From JACQFK01 sp041482015 (GTDB lineage Bacteria; Planctomycetota; MHYJ01; JACPRB01), in assembly GCA_041482015.1 (NCBI GenBank), contig JBGPCZ010000003.1, forward strand, positions 1-64,000: DNA of 64,000 nucleotides, read 5' to 3'. Below, one piece after another: positions 17,380-25,700 of the stretch. The first letter of the stretch is position 1; every line of letters starts with the position of its first letter. A program made the position numbers and the translations under genes. The notes under the pieces are model-generated. The model was not told the origin of the DNA. It was given only the letters and a program-made list of their open reading frames with translations, and did not search any database.

Positions 17380-18618
17380 CTACTCCCCCTTCCTCTGGAA
17401 GACCGCCTGCCCGTCGACAAAAGTCCTCTCGACCACCGTCTGCCGCTCAAAGGGCTCTCCGGAAAGGACCACGAGGTCGGCCGTCTTCCCCTTCTCGATC
17501 GACCCGTGGCTCTTGGCGATTCCGACCGCCTTCGCCGCCTCGATCGTGATGGCCGCGAGGGCCTGCTCGCGCGTCAGCCCGCGCGATGCCGCGAGCGCCG
17601 CCGACTCCGCGAGAAACCGCGTGGCGCCGCCCGGTTCGTCGCCGAAGGTCCCGATCGCGACCGGCACGCCCGCCTTTGAAAGCGCGGCGGCGCAGCCGGT
17701 CGAGTGATGGAGCAGGTCGACGCTCGGGGGTCCCGTGCGGATCACCGGCCCCGCGACGACGGTCAGCCCGGCCTTCTTGATCGCGTCCGCCACGCGCCAC
17801 GCCTCGGTGGCCCCCTCCAGGACGGCATGGAGCTTGTAGTCCTCCGCCAGCTTGAGCGCGAGGAGGATCGCGTCGGCCGTGTGGGCCTCGAGCCGGACGG
17901 TGAGGAGCGCCTTCGGGTCGAGGGCGCGGAGCAGGATCTCCTGCCGCGCGTCGGTCTTCGGCTTCGGCGGCTTCTTGTCGGGCTCGGCCGGCTTCTTCTG
18001 CTCGAACTCCGCCAGGTCCTTCCGGTACTTCGTCCACGCCTCGCCGTACAGCTTCGCCGCCTCGAACGCCTGGCGGATCTGCGCGTAGCTCTCGTGGCGC
18101 TGGGCGGCCGTGGAGGTGTCGCCCGGGGCGACGCCGACGGAGAGCTTGAGCGCCGCGTCCTTCGCGAGCACCGTGCGCGCGCGATCGAGGCGCAGGACGG
18201 CGCCCAGGCCGTTCAAGGATCCCGTGCTGGAGGGCCCGACATAGACGGCGGTCACGCCCTGCTCGACCGCCTCCATGAAGAGGTCCGACGTCCGGTCGAG
18301 CGCGTCGATCACGTTCTGCTCCGGCGAACCGGGCCCGCGATCGCCGGGCTCAAGGAACATTCGCGAGGCCGGATCGACCAGGCCCGGGACGATCACCTTG
18401 CCGGTGACGTCGATCACGGCGGCCTCGGGCGGAACGGCGATGTCCTTGCCGAAGGCCGAGATCTTCCCGTTCTCGACCAGGATCGTGGCGTGCTCGACGG
18501 GCGGGCCCGCGCCGGGGTAGACCTTTGCGCCGCGAAGAGCGACGATCTTCGGCTGGGCCTTCTCCTGGCTGTAGGAAACGGAAGGCAGCGCGACCGCGAG
18601 GAGGACGAGGACCCGCAT
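17380..18618 (-). CDS. Secreted amidohydrolase paralogue 1, metal site lost; first gene of operon
   Basis: This 412-residue product opens the seven-gene operon. It has a signal peptide (MRVLVLLAVALPSVSYS), the strands IVALRGAKVYPGAG and VEHATILVENGKISAFG, and the end signature GSIEKGKTADLVVLSGEPF. The metal motif is replaced by PGLVDPASRMF. Mid-barrel it carries a helical segment (AKLYGEAWTKYRKDLAEFEQ) followed by a K/P/E-rich stretch, also seen in several paralogues, so this insertion is a family trait rather than an accident. No clear -10 lies directly before the start, so the operon probably has a leader or is read from further upstream. Confidence 0.85.
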   Translation of the reverse strand: MRVLVLLAVALPSVSYSQEKAQPKIVALRGAKVYPGAGPPVEHATILVENGKISAFGKDIAVPPEAAVIDVTGKVIVPGLVDPASRMFLEPGDRGPGSPEQNVIDALDRTSDLFMEAVEQGVTAVYVGPSSTGSLNGLGAVLRLDRARTVLAKDAALKLSVGVAPGDTSTAAQRHESYAQIRQAFEAAKLYGEAWTKYRKDLAEFEQKKPAEPDKKPPKPKTDARQEILLRALDPKALLTVRLEAHTADAILLALKLAEDYKLHAVLEGATEAWRVADAIKKAGLTVVAGPVIRTGPPSVDLLHHSTGCAAALSKAGVPVAIGTFGDEPGGATRFLAESAALAASRGLTREQALAAITIEAAKAVGIAKSHGSIEKGKTADLVVLSGEPFERQTVVERTFVDGQAVFQRKGE

Positions 18619-18680
18619 TCCCTACCCCGTTCCAGAAGACCCCGACGGCCCCCCTTCGCGCAAACTCGCAAGTGCGCTAC

Positions 18681-18743
18681 GGGGGGCAGGCCCCCTCGGC
18701 TCCAAGCGACGAGTCGACTGTATCACCCCGGATGAGGGGGGTC
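18681..18743. other. GC-rich inverted repeats before the amidohydrolase operon
   Basis: Between the end of the DUF309 gene and the operon start lie GGGGGC-AG-GCCCCC (around 18682-18695) and a weaker ACCCC/GGGGT hairpin near 18725-18741. Neither is followed by a convincing T-run. They could stop transcription from the DUF309 operon or act on the amidohydrolase leader. Confidence 0.3.
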
Positions 18744-18773
18744 AATTACACTATCGACAAGGATACGGCCGGT

Positions 18774-19136
18774 TCAGGACTTCAGTTTGAGGGCGGGGAC
18801 GGTCTTGAGGTCGAGCGGCGGCGGGGCGTCCTCGGTGAGCACGCGGTGCATCGCCCCGTTCATGCGCCGGACGAAATTCCGGAGGTCGAGGCCCCAGAAG
18901 GTCTCCGGGTATCTCTCCAGCTTCTCCATCGCCAGCCGGAACCGCGAGCGGGCGCCGTTCAGGTTCTTCCGGCCGAAATGGTGGAGCGCGACCGCGCACA
19001 GGATCAGCCCCTGGAGAAAGTCCTTCTCCTCGCCGAAGCGTTCGAGCCAGAGCGATTCCCACGCATCATGCGCGGCGTAGAAGTCCTGCTTGTTGAAATG
19101 GTCGACCCCCTCGAGAAATCGCGGGTCATGCTCCAT
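18774..19136 (-). CDS. DUF309 domain protein
   Basis: The 120-residue protein matches the DUF309 family, small helical cytosolic proteins of unknown role. Recognisable features are HFNKQDFYAAHDAWESLWLE (residues about 13-32), then FLQGLILCAVALHHFGRKN and a helix with ARSRFRLAMEKLERYP. These His/Glu/Trp-rich helices form the family core. The start overlaps the end of the DUF4149 gene by 11 nt, and it is last in a four-gene operon with DUF2203, an IscU/NifU-like scaffold and DUF4149. The family is clear; the function is not known. Confidence 0.85.
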   Translation of the reverse strand: MEHDPRFLEGVDHFNKQDFYAAHDAWESLWLERFGEEKDFLQGLILCAVALHHFGRKNLNGARSRFRLAMEKLERYPETFWGLDLRNFVRRMNGAMHRVLTEDAPPPLDLKTVPALKLKS

Positions 19137-19617
19137 CGGGAGGCGGCTTGAAGCTGGCGCCCGAGATGATGAGCAGCGCCAGCCCGGCGATCAACGTCGT
19201 CCCCGCAAGGAGTTCCGACAGGCGGTGCAACGTTTTGAAATGGATCTTTCCAGGATCGTCATCGGCCAGCCTCTCCACGTTTCCGATTTTTCCCGACGCC
19301 TGCGCCACGGCAGGGTCGACTCCGAAGACGGACATCACGACCAGCACGCAGAGAAGGACGACCAGGAAGGTCCGAAGCTTTCCCCACTGCATCCCAGGGA
19401 CGTTTCGAATCGTCCACGCGGAGATCAGCACGAGCGCCGCCAGCACCACCTCCACGATCCCAAAGGTGCGGAGCACCGCCCCGAAGATACGGCCCGCGTC
19501 GACCCGGGACGGTGCTGTCCGGAACACCGTCGGGGCGACAATCGCGCCGAGGGCGGCAAGCCCTCCCACCCAGAGGCCAAGCGCCGTGAAGTAGACCGAC
19601 TGGGCCGCGCGGATCAC
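19126..19617 (-). CDS. DUF4149-like membrane protein
   Basis: GTG at 19617 overlaps the stop of the IscU/NifU-like gene as GTGA, and this start is preferred to a longer reading. The 163-residue product has four predicted membrane helices. The first includes GLWVGGLAALGAIVAPTVF, the typical opening of DUF4149 proteins. An extramembrane loop follows FGVDPAVAQASGKIG. The end FKTLHRLSELLAGTTLIAGLALL also fits the family. The function of DUF4149 is not established; here it sits between an Fe-S scaffold and DUF309. Confidence 0.75.
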   Translation of the reverse strand: MIRAAQSVYFTALGLWVGGLAALGAIVAPTVFRTAPSRVDAGRIFGAVLRTFGIVEVVLAALVLISAWTIRNVPGMQWGKLRTFLVVLLCVLVVMSVFGVDPAVAQASGKIGNVERLADDDPGKIHFKTLHRLSELLAGTTLIAGLALLIISGASFKPPPDGA

Positions 19618-19973
19618 TTGAACGCTTCCTTCACCGCCTCCTCCGCGACGAGGGAGCAGACGATCTTGTAGTCGGGCAGGCCGCCCAGGAACGCCACGAC
19701 GTCGCTGTTCCTGATGAGCCGCGCCTCCTCGATCGTCTTCCCGGCGAGAAGCTCCGTCAGCGCCGACGTCGAGGCGATCGCGGCCGCGCAACCGAAGGTC
19801 TTTGCGCGCGCCTCGGCGACGACGCCGTCCTTGACGCGAATCGTGAGCTTGACCATGTCGCCGCAGGCGGGATTGCGAACGAGCGCCGTATGGGTCGGGT
19901 CTGCGAGCTCACCGGTGTTCCTGGGGTTGAGGAAATGCTCCATGACCGTCTTGTTGTACTCTTCGAAGGGCAT
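19614..19973 (-). CDS. IscU/NifU-like Fe-S cluster assembly scaffold
   Basis: IscU/NifU N-domain proteins assemble [2Fe-2S] and [4Fe-4S] clusters on three conserved cysteines and hand them to client proteins. All three are here: NPACGDM (Cys37), KTFGCAAAIAS (Cys62) and YKIVCSLVAEEAV (Cys106). The start MPFEEYNKTVMEHFLNPRN is typical and the 119-residue length is normal. No cysteine desulfurase or HscA/B chaperone is adjacent. The gene sits directly after DUF2203 (stop and start abut) and overlaps DUF4149. Clients in this window could include the Mrp ATPase, BioB and the Rieske protein, which is inference. Confidence 0.9.
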   Translation of the reverse strand: MPFEEYNKTVMEHFLNPRNTGELADPTHTALVRNPACGDMVKLTIRVKDGVVAEARAKTFGCAAAIASTSALTELLAGKTIEEARLIRNSDVVAFLGGLPDYKIVCSLVAEEAVKEAFK

Positions 19974-20402
19974 CTAGCGCGCGAGCTCTTCGGCAGGGAT
20001 CGGCTGGCGGCCCTGGAACCCTTCCTCGAGGTGGTGGTAGTACTCGATCGACTTCTCGCCGCGCCTCCAGCAGAGGAAGACGAGCCGCCCTTCGATCACG
20101 CCGTAAAAGTCGATCAGGCCCTGCTCAAGGCTCTTGACGACCGCCTCGAGCTCCTGCACCTTTCGCGCCGTACCGTCGAATTCTTTCTTGGCCTGCTCTA
20201 CCTCTTCGACGTAGTGGGTGTACTCGCGGTGGTCGGGATTGGTCTCCGCCTGGACCTCCTCGCCCCAGATCATCTCAAGAACGTCAATCTTGCCCTTGGT
20301 GACCTTCAGGCGGGAGCGGACGCCGTCGAGGTCGTCGAAGATCCGTACCAGCTTGGGAACGAGCGCGTTGGCTTCGCGTGCGGTGTAGATGCGGGGGCCC
20401 AT
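19974..20402 (-). CDS. DUF2203 family protein
   Basis: ATG at 20402 is chosen over an in-frame start 60 nt further upstream because it gives the normal DUF2203 beginning (RIYTAREANALVPKL) and follows a TATAAT at 20420-20415. The 142-residue protein has a helical middle segment with heptad character (VEEVEQAKKEFDGTARKVQELEAVVKSL in overlapping pieces). It ends with the family motif region GRLVFLCWRRGEKSIEYYHHLEEGFQGRQPI. DUF2203 has no established function. It is the first gene of the operon with the Fe-S scaffold. Confidence 0.85.
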   Translation of the reverse strand: MGPRIYTAREANALVPKLVRIFDDLDGVRSRLKVTKGKIDVLEMIWGEEVQAETNPDHREYTHYVEEVEQAKKEFDGTARKVQELEAVVKSLEQGLIDFYGVIEGRLVFLCWRRGEKSIEYYHHLEEGFQGRQPIPAEELAR

Positions 20403-21156
20403 GGTCGTGCGTGGATTATACCGCGCCCCGGCGCGCAGTAGAAATAAAAGGAGCCAGGCCACCGCTTCGAGGTTTTACCCTGTCAAAGGCGGCCTGGCCC
20501 TGGAGAGAGGGGGAAACAGATTTTGGGCTTGCGAGACCAAACATACGTGCTTGGCACTCTATACTAGTTTGGCCTCCGCGCGCCCGATGCTTGGGTCCCA
20601 AACCCAGCTGGGCAGCCCCGGTTTCAGATGTCCTCTCGCAGCCGCCCCCTAAAAAGGCTCGCGACCACGTACGGCAGGACATCGAAAAGAACAGCTAAAT
20701 TTTCAGTTTGGAGGAGGGATCGCCTGACTCCCGTTCCCTCACTCTCTTAAACTTCCCTTGGCCTTCGCCTTCGCTCTCTCCAATTGATTTTACAGGCACT
20801 GCCTTCTACGCGGAGTATACTGGCATCTCCCATGCGTGTCAACTAAAAAACGCTCGAGCCCAAGGGCTTATTTCACTCATATTCTCCACAAGTCTTATAC
20901 GACGAATCCCCAACTTTGTGAAGGCAAATCTTATGCCGGTCTTGAGAAGGCCTGTTTTGAGCCCGGATTGCCTCAAACGGCCTGTCGAACGGCGCTGGAA
21001 ATCCAGCGGAAATATAACATCCTACAAACCAAAAGGATACGATATTTTTACCCCATAATGATCCCCAAAATCAGGATTTTTCAGCGGTGGGATGGAGTTC
21101 AATAGATGCCCAGTCCGTTGACCCGGGGAGGCCATTCTGTTACTCTGAGGCTCGAC
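20403..21156. other. AT-richer 750-nt intergenic region without a convincing gene
   Basis: This is the longest gene-free stretch of the window and is visibly richer in A+T than its surroundings. Readable frames of about 90-115 codons exist, but their composition does not resemble the neighbouring genes. A strong interrupted stem (GCCAGGCC at about 20453-20460 with GGCCTGGC at about 20490-20497) and small palindromes (TTGGGTCCCAA, CCCAGCTGGG) near 20590-20615 could belong to an untranslated RNA. AT-rich sequence at 21040-21060 (including CATAAT) could hold the promoter of the Mrp gene. I recognise no RNase P, tmRNA, 6S, SRP or tRNA signature. Confidence 0.5.
20415..20420 (-). promoter_or_regulatory. 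-10 element TATAAT for the DUF2203 operon
   Basis: An exact TATAAT in the context GGTATAATCC ends 12 nt before the ATG at 20402, so the predicted leader is only about 5 nt. Confidence 0.6.
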
Positions 21157-22497
21157 ATGCAGGAAAAGATCCTCGAAGCCCTCCGGAATGTGCGGGATCC
21201 CGACCTCAACAAAGACATCGTTACGCTGGGATTCATCAAGGATCTGAAGCAGTGCGACGGAGTCGTCTCCTTCTCCATCGAATTGACAACGCCCGCGTGT
21301 CCCGTCCGGGAACAGCTGAAAGAGCAGGCCCATCGCCAGGTGATGGCCATCGCGGGGGTCAAGCAGGTCGACATCAAGATGACCTCGCAGGTCCGCTCCA
21401 CCCCGTCGGAGATGAAGGACAAGCTCCTTCCCCGCGTCAAGAACATCGTGCCGGTGGCCAGCGGCAAGGGCGGCGTGGGAAAATCGACCGTGAGCGCCAA
21501 CCTGGCGGTCGCGCTGGCGGGCCTCGGCGCCAAGGTCGGCCTCCTGGACGCGGACATCTACGGCCCGAGCATCCCGGCAATCATGGGGGCCCAGGAATCG
21601 GAGGGCGGAACGCGCATCCCCCCCGTCTACCACGGCGTCCGGATGACGTCGATGGGGTTCTTCGTGAAGCCCGGCGAGGTGCAGATCCTCCGCGGCCCCA
21701 TGCTCCACAAGGCCCTCGAGTTCTTCCTGGGCCAGATCGAATGGGGGGAGCTCGACTACCTGATCGTCGACCTGCCGCCGGGCACGGGCGACGTCCACCT
21801 GAGCCTCTGCCAGATGATCCCGCTGACGGGCGCCGCCGTGGTGTCGACCCCGCAGGACGTCGCGTTGCGGATCGCGGAGAAGGCGGTCCTCATGTTCGAC
21901 AAGCTCAAGACGCCCGTCCTGGGAATCATCGAGAACATGAGCGGCTACGTCTGCGGCCACTGCGGCCAGCGCGAGGACATCTTCGGCGAGGGCGGGGCGC
22001 GCCGGTACGCGATGGAGCACGGCTTGCCGTTCCTCGGGGACATCCCCCTCTCGATCGACATCCGCAAGACCTCCGACGCCGGGAAGCCCATCGTGCTGTC
22101 CGACCCCGGCTCCCCGTCGGCCCGCGCGTTCGTCAAGGTGGCGGAGAACCTGGCCGCCCAGCTCAGCATCCGCGCCGCCGGCGGCGCGCCGGACAAGCGC
22201 CCCGTCCCCCAGAAGATCGAGCTCCGCAGCCGGCAGGAGCTGCTGATCCACTGGAACGATTCCAAGGAGAGCGCGCTCAAGACCTACGACCTCCGCCTCG
22301 CGTGCCCCTGTGCACAGTGCGTGGACGAGCTGACCGGTAAAAAGCGGCTCGACCCCGCCTCCGTCTCAAAAGACGTGTGGCCGCAGGAGATCAGCCCGGT
22401 GGGTCGCTACGCGCTCAACTTCAAGTGGAGCGACGGCCACAGCTCCGGGATCTACACCTTCGAGCAACTCCGCCAGCTCTCCGGCCTCCCCGGATAA
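21157..22497 (+). CDS. Mrp/ApbC P-loop ATPase with DUF59 and DUF971 domains
   Basis: The start at 21157 has GAGG six bases upstream and gives the expected MQEKILEALRNVRDPDL, so the 17 further codons upstream are rejected. The 446-residue protein has three parts: a MIP18/DUF59 domain (residues 1-80, with PACPVREQ), the Mrp/NBP35 ATPase with deviant Walker A SGKGGVGKST (from residue 102), DADIYGPSIP and the CxxC of SGYVCGHCG, and a C-terminal DUF971 domain (about 350-446, with ACPCAQCVDELTGKK). Mrp proteins carry and transfer [4Fe-4S] clusters to apoproteins. The DUF971 fusion adds a Cys-rich motif. It ends 1 nt from the convergent DUF167 gene. Confidence 0.92.
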   Translation: MQEKILEALRNVRDPDLNKDIVTLGFIKDLKQCDGVVSFSIELTTPACPVREQLKEQAHRQVMAIAGVKQVDIKMTSQVRSTPSEMKDKLLPRVKNIVPVASGKGGVGKSTVSANLAVALAGLGAKVGLLDADIYGPSIPAIMGAQESEGGTRIPPVYHGVRMTSMGFFVKPGEVQILRGPMLHKALEFFLGQIEWGELDYLIVDLPPGTGDVHLSLCQMIPLTGAAVVSTPQDVALRIAEKAVLMFDKLKTPVLGIIENMSGYVCGHCGQREDIFGEGGARRYAMEHGLPFLGDIPLSIDIRKTSDAGKPIVLSDPGSPSARAFVKVAENLAAQLSIRAAGGAPDKRPVPQKIELRSRQELLIHWNDSKESALKTYDLRLACPCAQCVDELTGKKRLDPASVSKDVWPQEISPVGRYALNFKWSDGHSSGIYTFEQLRQLSGLPG

Positions 22498-22498
22498 C

Positions 22499-22759
22499 TC
22501 ATTCGCGGGGAAGTTTCGAGCGTACCGCGGCGTCGTCCATCCCGTCGATCTCGACCGTCTTGAGCGGGCTCGACTCGCCCGCGACGATCCGGACCCGGGA
22601 GGCCGGCAGCTCGAGCGCGTCCGCCAGGACGGCCGTCACGGACGCGTTGGCCTTGCCGCGCTCCGGGGCCGCCGTGACCGCGACCTTCAGGCGGTCGCCC
22701 ACCCATCCCACGATGCGGTCGCGGGAGGCTTTTGGGATGACCTTGAGGAGGAGCCTCAC
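22499..22759 (-). CDS. DUF167 (YggU) family protein
   Basis: The small 86-residue protein matches DUF167: KVIPKASRDRIVGW, LKVAVTAAPERGKAN and the ending RIVAGESSPLKTVEIDG are diagnostic. The start is GTG at 22759, 9 nt after the kinase stop. The family's function is unknown. It is co-transcribed behind the giant kinase. Confidence 0.9.
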   Translation of the reverse strand: MRLLLKVIPKASRDRIVGWVGDRLKVAVTAAPERGKANASVTAVLADALELPASRVRIVAGESSPLKTVEIDGMDDAAVRSKLPRE

Positions 22760-22768
22760 CGCGGGCCG

Positions 22769-25700
22769 CTACTTCCCCTTCTCGCGCGCGTAGCCCATCC
22801 GGTTGAGCAGCTTGTAGCAGTCGTCGAGCCGGCGCTTCACGCCGCTGGCGCCCGCGGTGTCGACGACCTTGGGGTGGTCCTTGTTCTGCTCCTTGAGCTC
22901 GTCGTACCGCTTGATCGCCTGCGGGATCTCGCGCGCGGCGAAGTGGATCTCGGCCAGGCGGTACAGGCAGTTGCCGTTGCCGACCTGCGAGAACTCCCGG
23001 TGGTTTTCCAGGAGGTACGCGAGGTAGCCGCGGGCCTCGAACGGGTTCCCCGTCGAATCCATCAGGCAGACCGCCAGCGTCCAGATCCGCTGCGGATCGT
23101 CCGCGTTGACGCGCAGGTCCTCCCGCAGCAGCGGCAGCCGCTTCTCCTCCTGCGGCAGGATCCGCTCGCTCCAGGTGTCGAGTGCCGTCCTCTGGTCCGC
23201 CCACCACTTCTCCTCCATCTTCGTGTCCGGGTCCACGAAGCGGGACGAAGCCTCGTTCTTGACCGCCTGCGCCCGGGGCCGGTCCTTGGAGAGCACGGCG
23301 AGACGGATGATCTCCCCGTACACCGTGCCGAGCGACGGCCAGAACTCGCGACCCGCCTCCTTGCGGGACAGCATCCCCTCGCCCGCCTTCCGGGCGTCCG
23401 CGTATCGCTCCAGCGCGGTGCGGAGGTCCGACGAGGCGGCGTGGACCGCGCCCAAGTGGGCGTTCCGCTGGAAGAGGTCGTCGATCCGGTTCAACCGCGA
23501 CAGGATGTCCTGCTGCGCCTTCTTCGCGGCCGCCTGCTCCTCCGTGACGCGGTCGAGCAGCCTCTGGAGCTTCTCTTCGCGCCGCGTCTTGTTGAGCTGC
23601 TCGCCGCCCTTCTTCGTGATCTCCTGCAGGTACTCCTCGATCTTCGAATTCGCGCGGAGCACCGTCTGCGTCCGCCCGTAGTAACGCCCCCGCAGGATGT
23701 CGACCTCGATGCGCGCCTCCGCGTAAGCCGCGTTTTTCATGAACGCGTCCAGCCGGTCCATCCTCTTCTGGGCCTCGACCTCGGTGTACTCCGCCGACTC
23801 ACCCCTCGCCAGGTGCGGCCCGTACTCCTCGCAGAACCGCTTCACCGACTCGGCCACCGGGACGGCCGCGGTCTTCATCCCCTCGACCGCCTCCCGGATC
23901 TCCAGCGCGGCGTCCTCGTACAGTCCGAACTCCATGCAAACCGCGGCGAGGTCGCACCGGTCGCCCAGGTCGGCGTTCTGCTGCGCGTTGTACTTCCACT
24001 GCTTCCGGATGAACGCCACGAAACCCGGCCCGTCGAATTGCGACCAGCCCCGCTGGAACTTCCCCTCGCCGTTCTTGAGCACGAAGCTGACCGATTTGTC
24101 GTCCGCGTCGTCGATGGTGACGTCGAGCGTGTCCAGGAGGTAATCCCGGCGGAACTTGGGGTCGCGAGACTTGATGACCGAAATCAGCGTCTCCTTGAAA
24201 TGCGCCGCCCGCTCCAACTCGGACACGCGGCGGTCGAGCCGGGGCTTGAGCTCGTCGGCCTTGTTGGAATCGCGAAGCGCCCTGATCTTCTGGAGCGCCC
24301 CTTTGAAGTCGAAGTCCTTCGTGAACGTCTTGTGCGCCACCGCCGACGCGTCGGCGAACGCCGCGCGGGCCTCGGAGAGCGCCTTGGCCGCCGCTTCCTC
24401 GATCATCTCGCGCTCGCGCCGCACCATCGCGTCCCACTCGGACTGCCAGGCCTCCTTGAGCGGCCGCACGTCCTTGACCACGTCGTCCACGTACTCGACG
24501 ATCACGCCCTCGAGCATCTTGATCGCCGCCTCGTAGTTGCGGTCGCGCGCGAGCGCCGTCGCCTCCACCTCCACGCGCGCCCACGCGACCTTCGCCTCGG
24601 CTGCGACGGCCTGCGACTCCTGCCCCGACGCGTCGTCGTAGAAGAGGTCGTGCCAGCGGTCTTTTGCGAAGTCGCACTCCGGCTCGGCGGCGCGGGCGCG
24701 CTCGAGGAACGCCGCCAGGAGCGCCTGCGCCTCGCGGAAATGTTTCCGGTTGCGGGCTTCCTGCACCTGGTCGAGGACCTTCTCGAATTCCCCCCGCTGC
24801 TGCTCGGACAGCGCGCGCCATTTCAGGATGTGCGCGGCCCGCGCGGCCGCCTGCTCCGCGGCGGCCGTGCCTTTCGCCTCGTCATCCTTCGCGAGCCGGG
24901 AGTAGGCCGCGGCCGCCTCGTCCGCGGGCGCCAGGTCCGCCCGCTTGGGGTTGAACGACTGCGCCATCTTCTGGTAGCTCTTCCGCTCCTCCGCCTCCGC
25001 CAGGCGGAGCTTGGCCGCCGCCTTCAGGTCCCGCAGCTCCTTCCGCAGGCCGTCGCGCAGTTCCGCCGCCTTCGCCGCCAGGGCGGTGCCCGGGAATTTC
25101 GCCAGGACCGAATCGTACTCCTCGACCACCTTCTCCAGCGACCTCAAGTCCGTCCGGTCCTTCAGCTTCCGGTCCAGGAGCTTCGCGTTTTCGAGCATCT
25201 GCTCCGCGAGGTCGAGGTTCGGCCCGGTCTCCTTGAACGTCGTCGACTGCTTGTTGTCCCGGAACAACGCCGAAAGCGCCCACGCGCCGCCCACGAGGAG
25301 CAGGAGGATCGCCGCCACCGTTCCCGCCAGGAGCCGCCGGTCCTGCACGATTGTCTGGAGCCCGGTCGTGTGCTCCCGCTTGATCTCGCCCGTCCCGATC
25401 TGGCCCCTCTGGAACGCCTCAAGCGCCCCGACCACCTCCCCCATCGTCTGGTACCGGCGGTCCGGGTCGCGCGCCATCATGAGCGCGACGATCTGGGCGA
25501 CCGCCTTGGGGACTTCCGGGGTGTGTTCGGTCACGAGGGACGCGTCCTCGCGCACCTTCCGGTTCACGAGATCCCTCACGCTTGGCGCGTTGAACGGCGT
25601 CGTCCCCGAGAGCATCCGGTACATCGTGGAGCCCAGCGAGTAGATGTCGCAGCGGAAGTCGGCCGGCCGGCCGAGCACCTGCTCGGGCGCGATGTAGTGC

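Noticed and set aside
7651..18618. Amidohydrolase operon as pseudogenes
   Set aside because: All frames are intact over 11 kb, signal peptides and C-terminal motifs are kept and junctions remain precisely coupled, which argues against simple decay.
20708..21105. Small ORFs in the AT-rich gap (about 89-116 codons)
   Set aside because: Their composition and codon choice differ from all neighbours and they show no domain, signal peptide or ribosome binding site.
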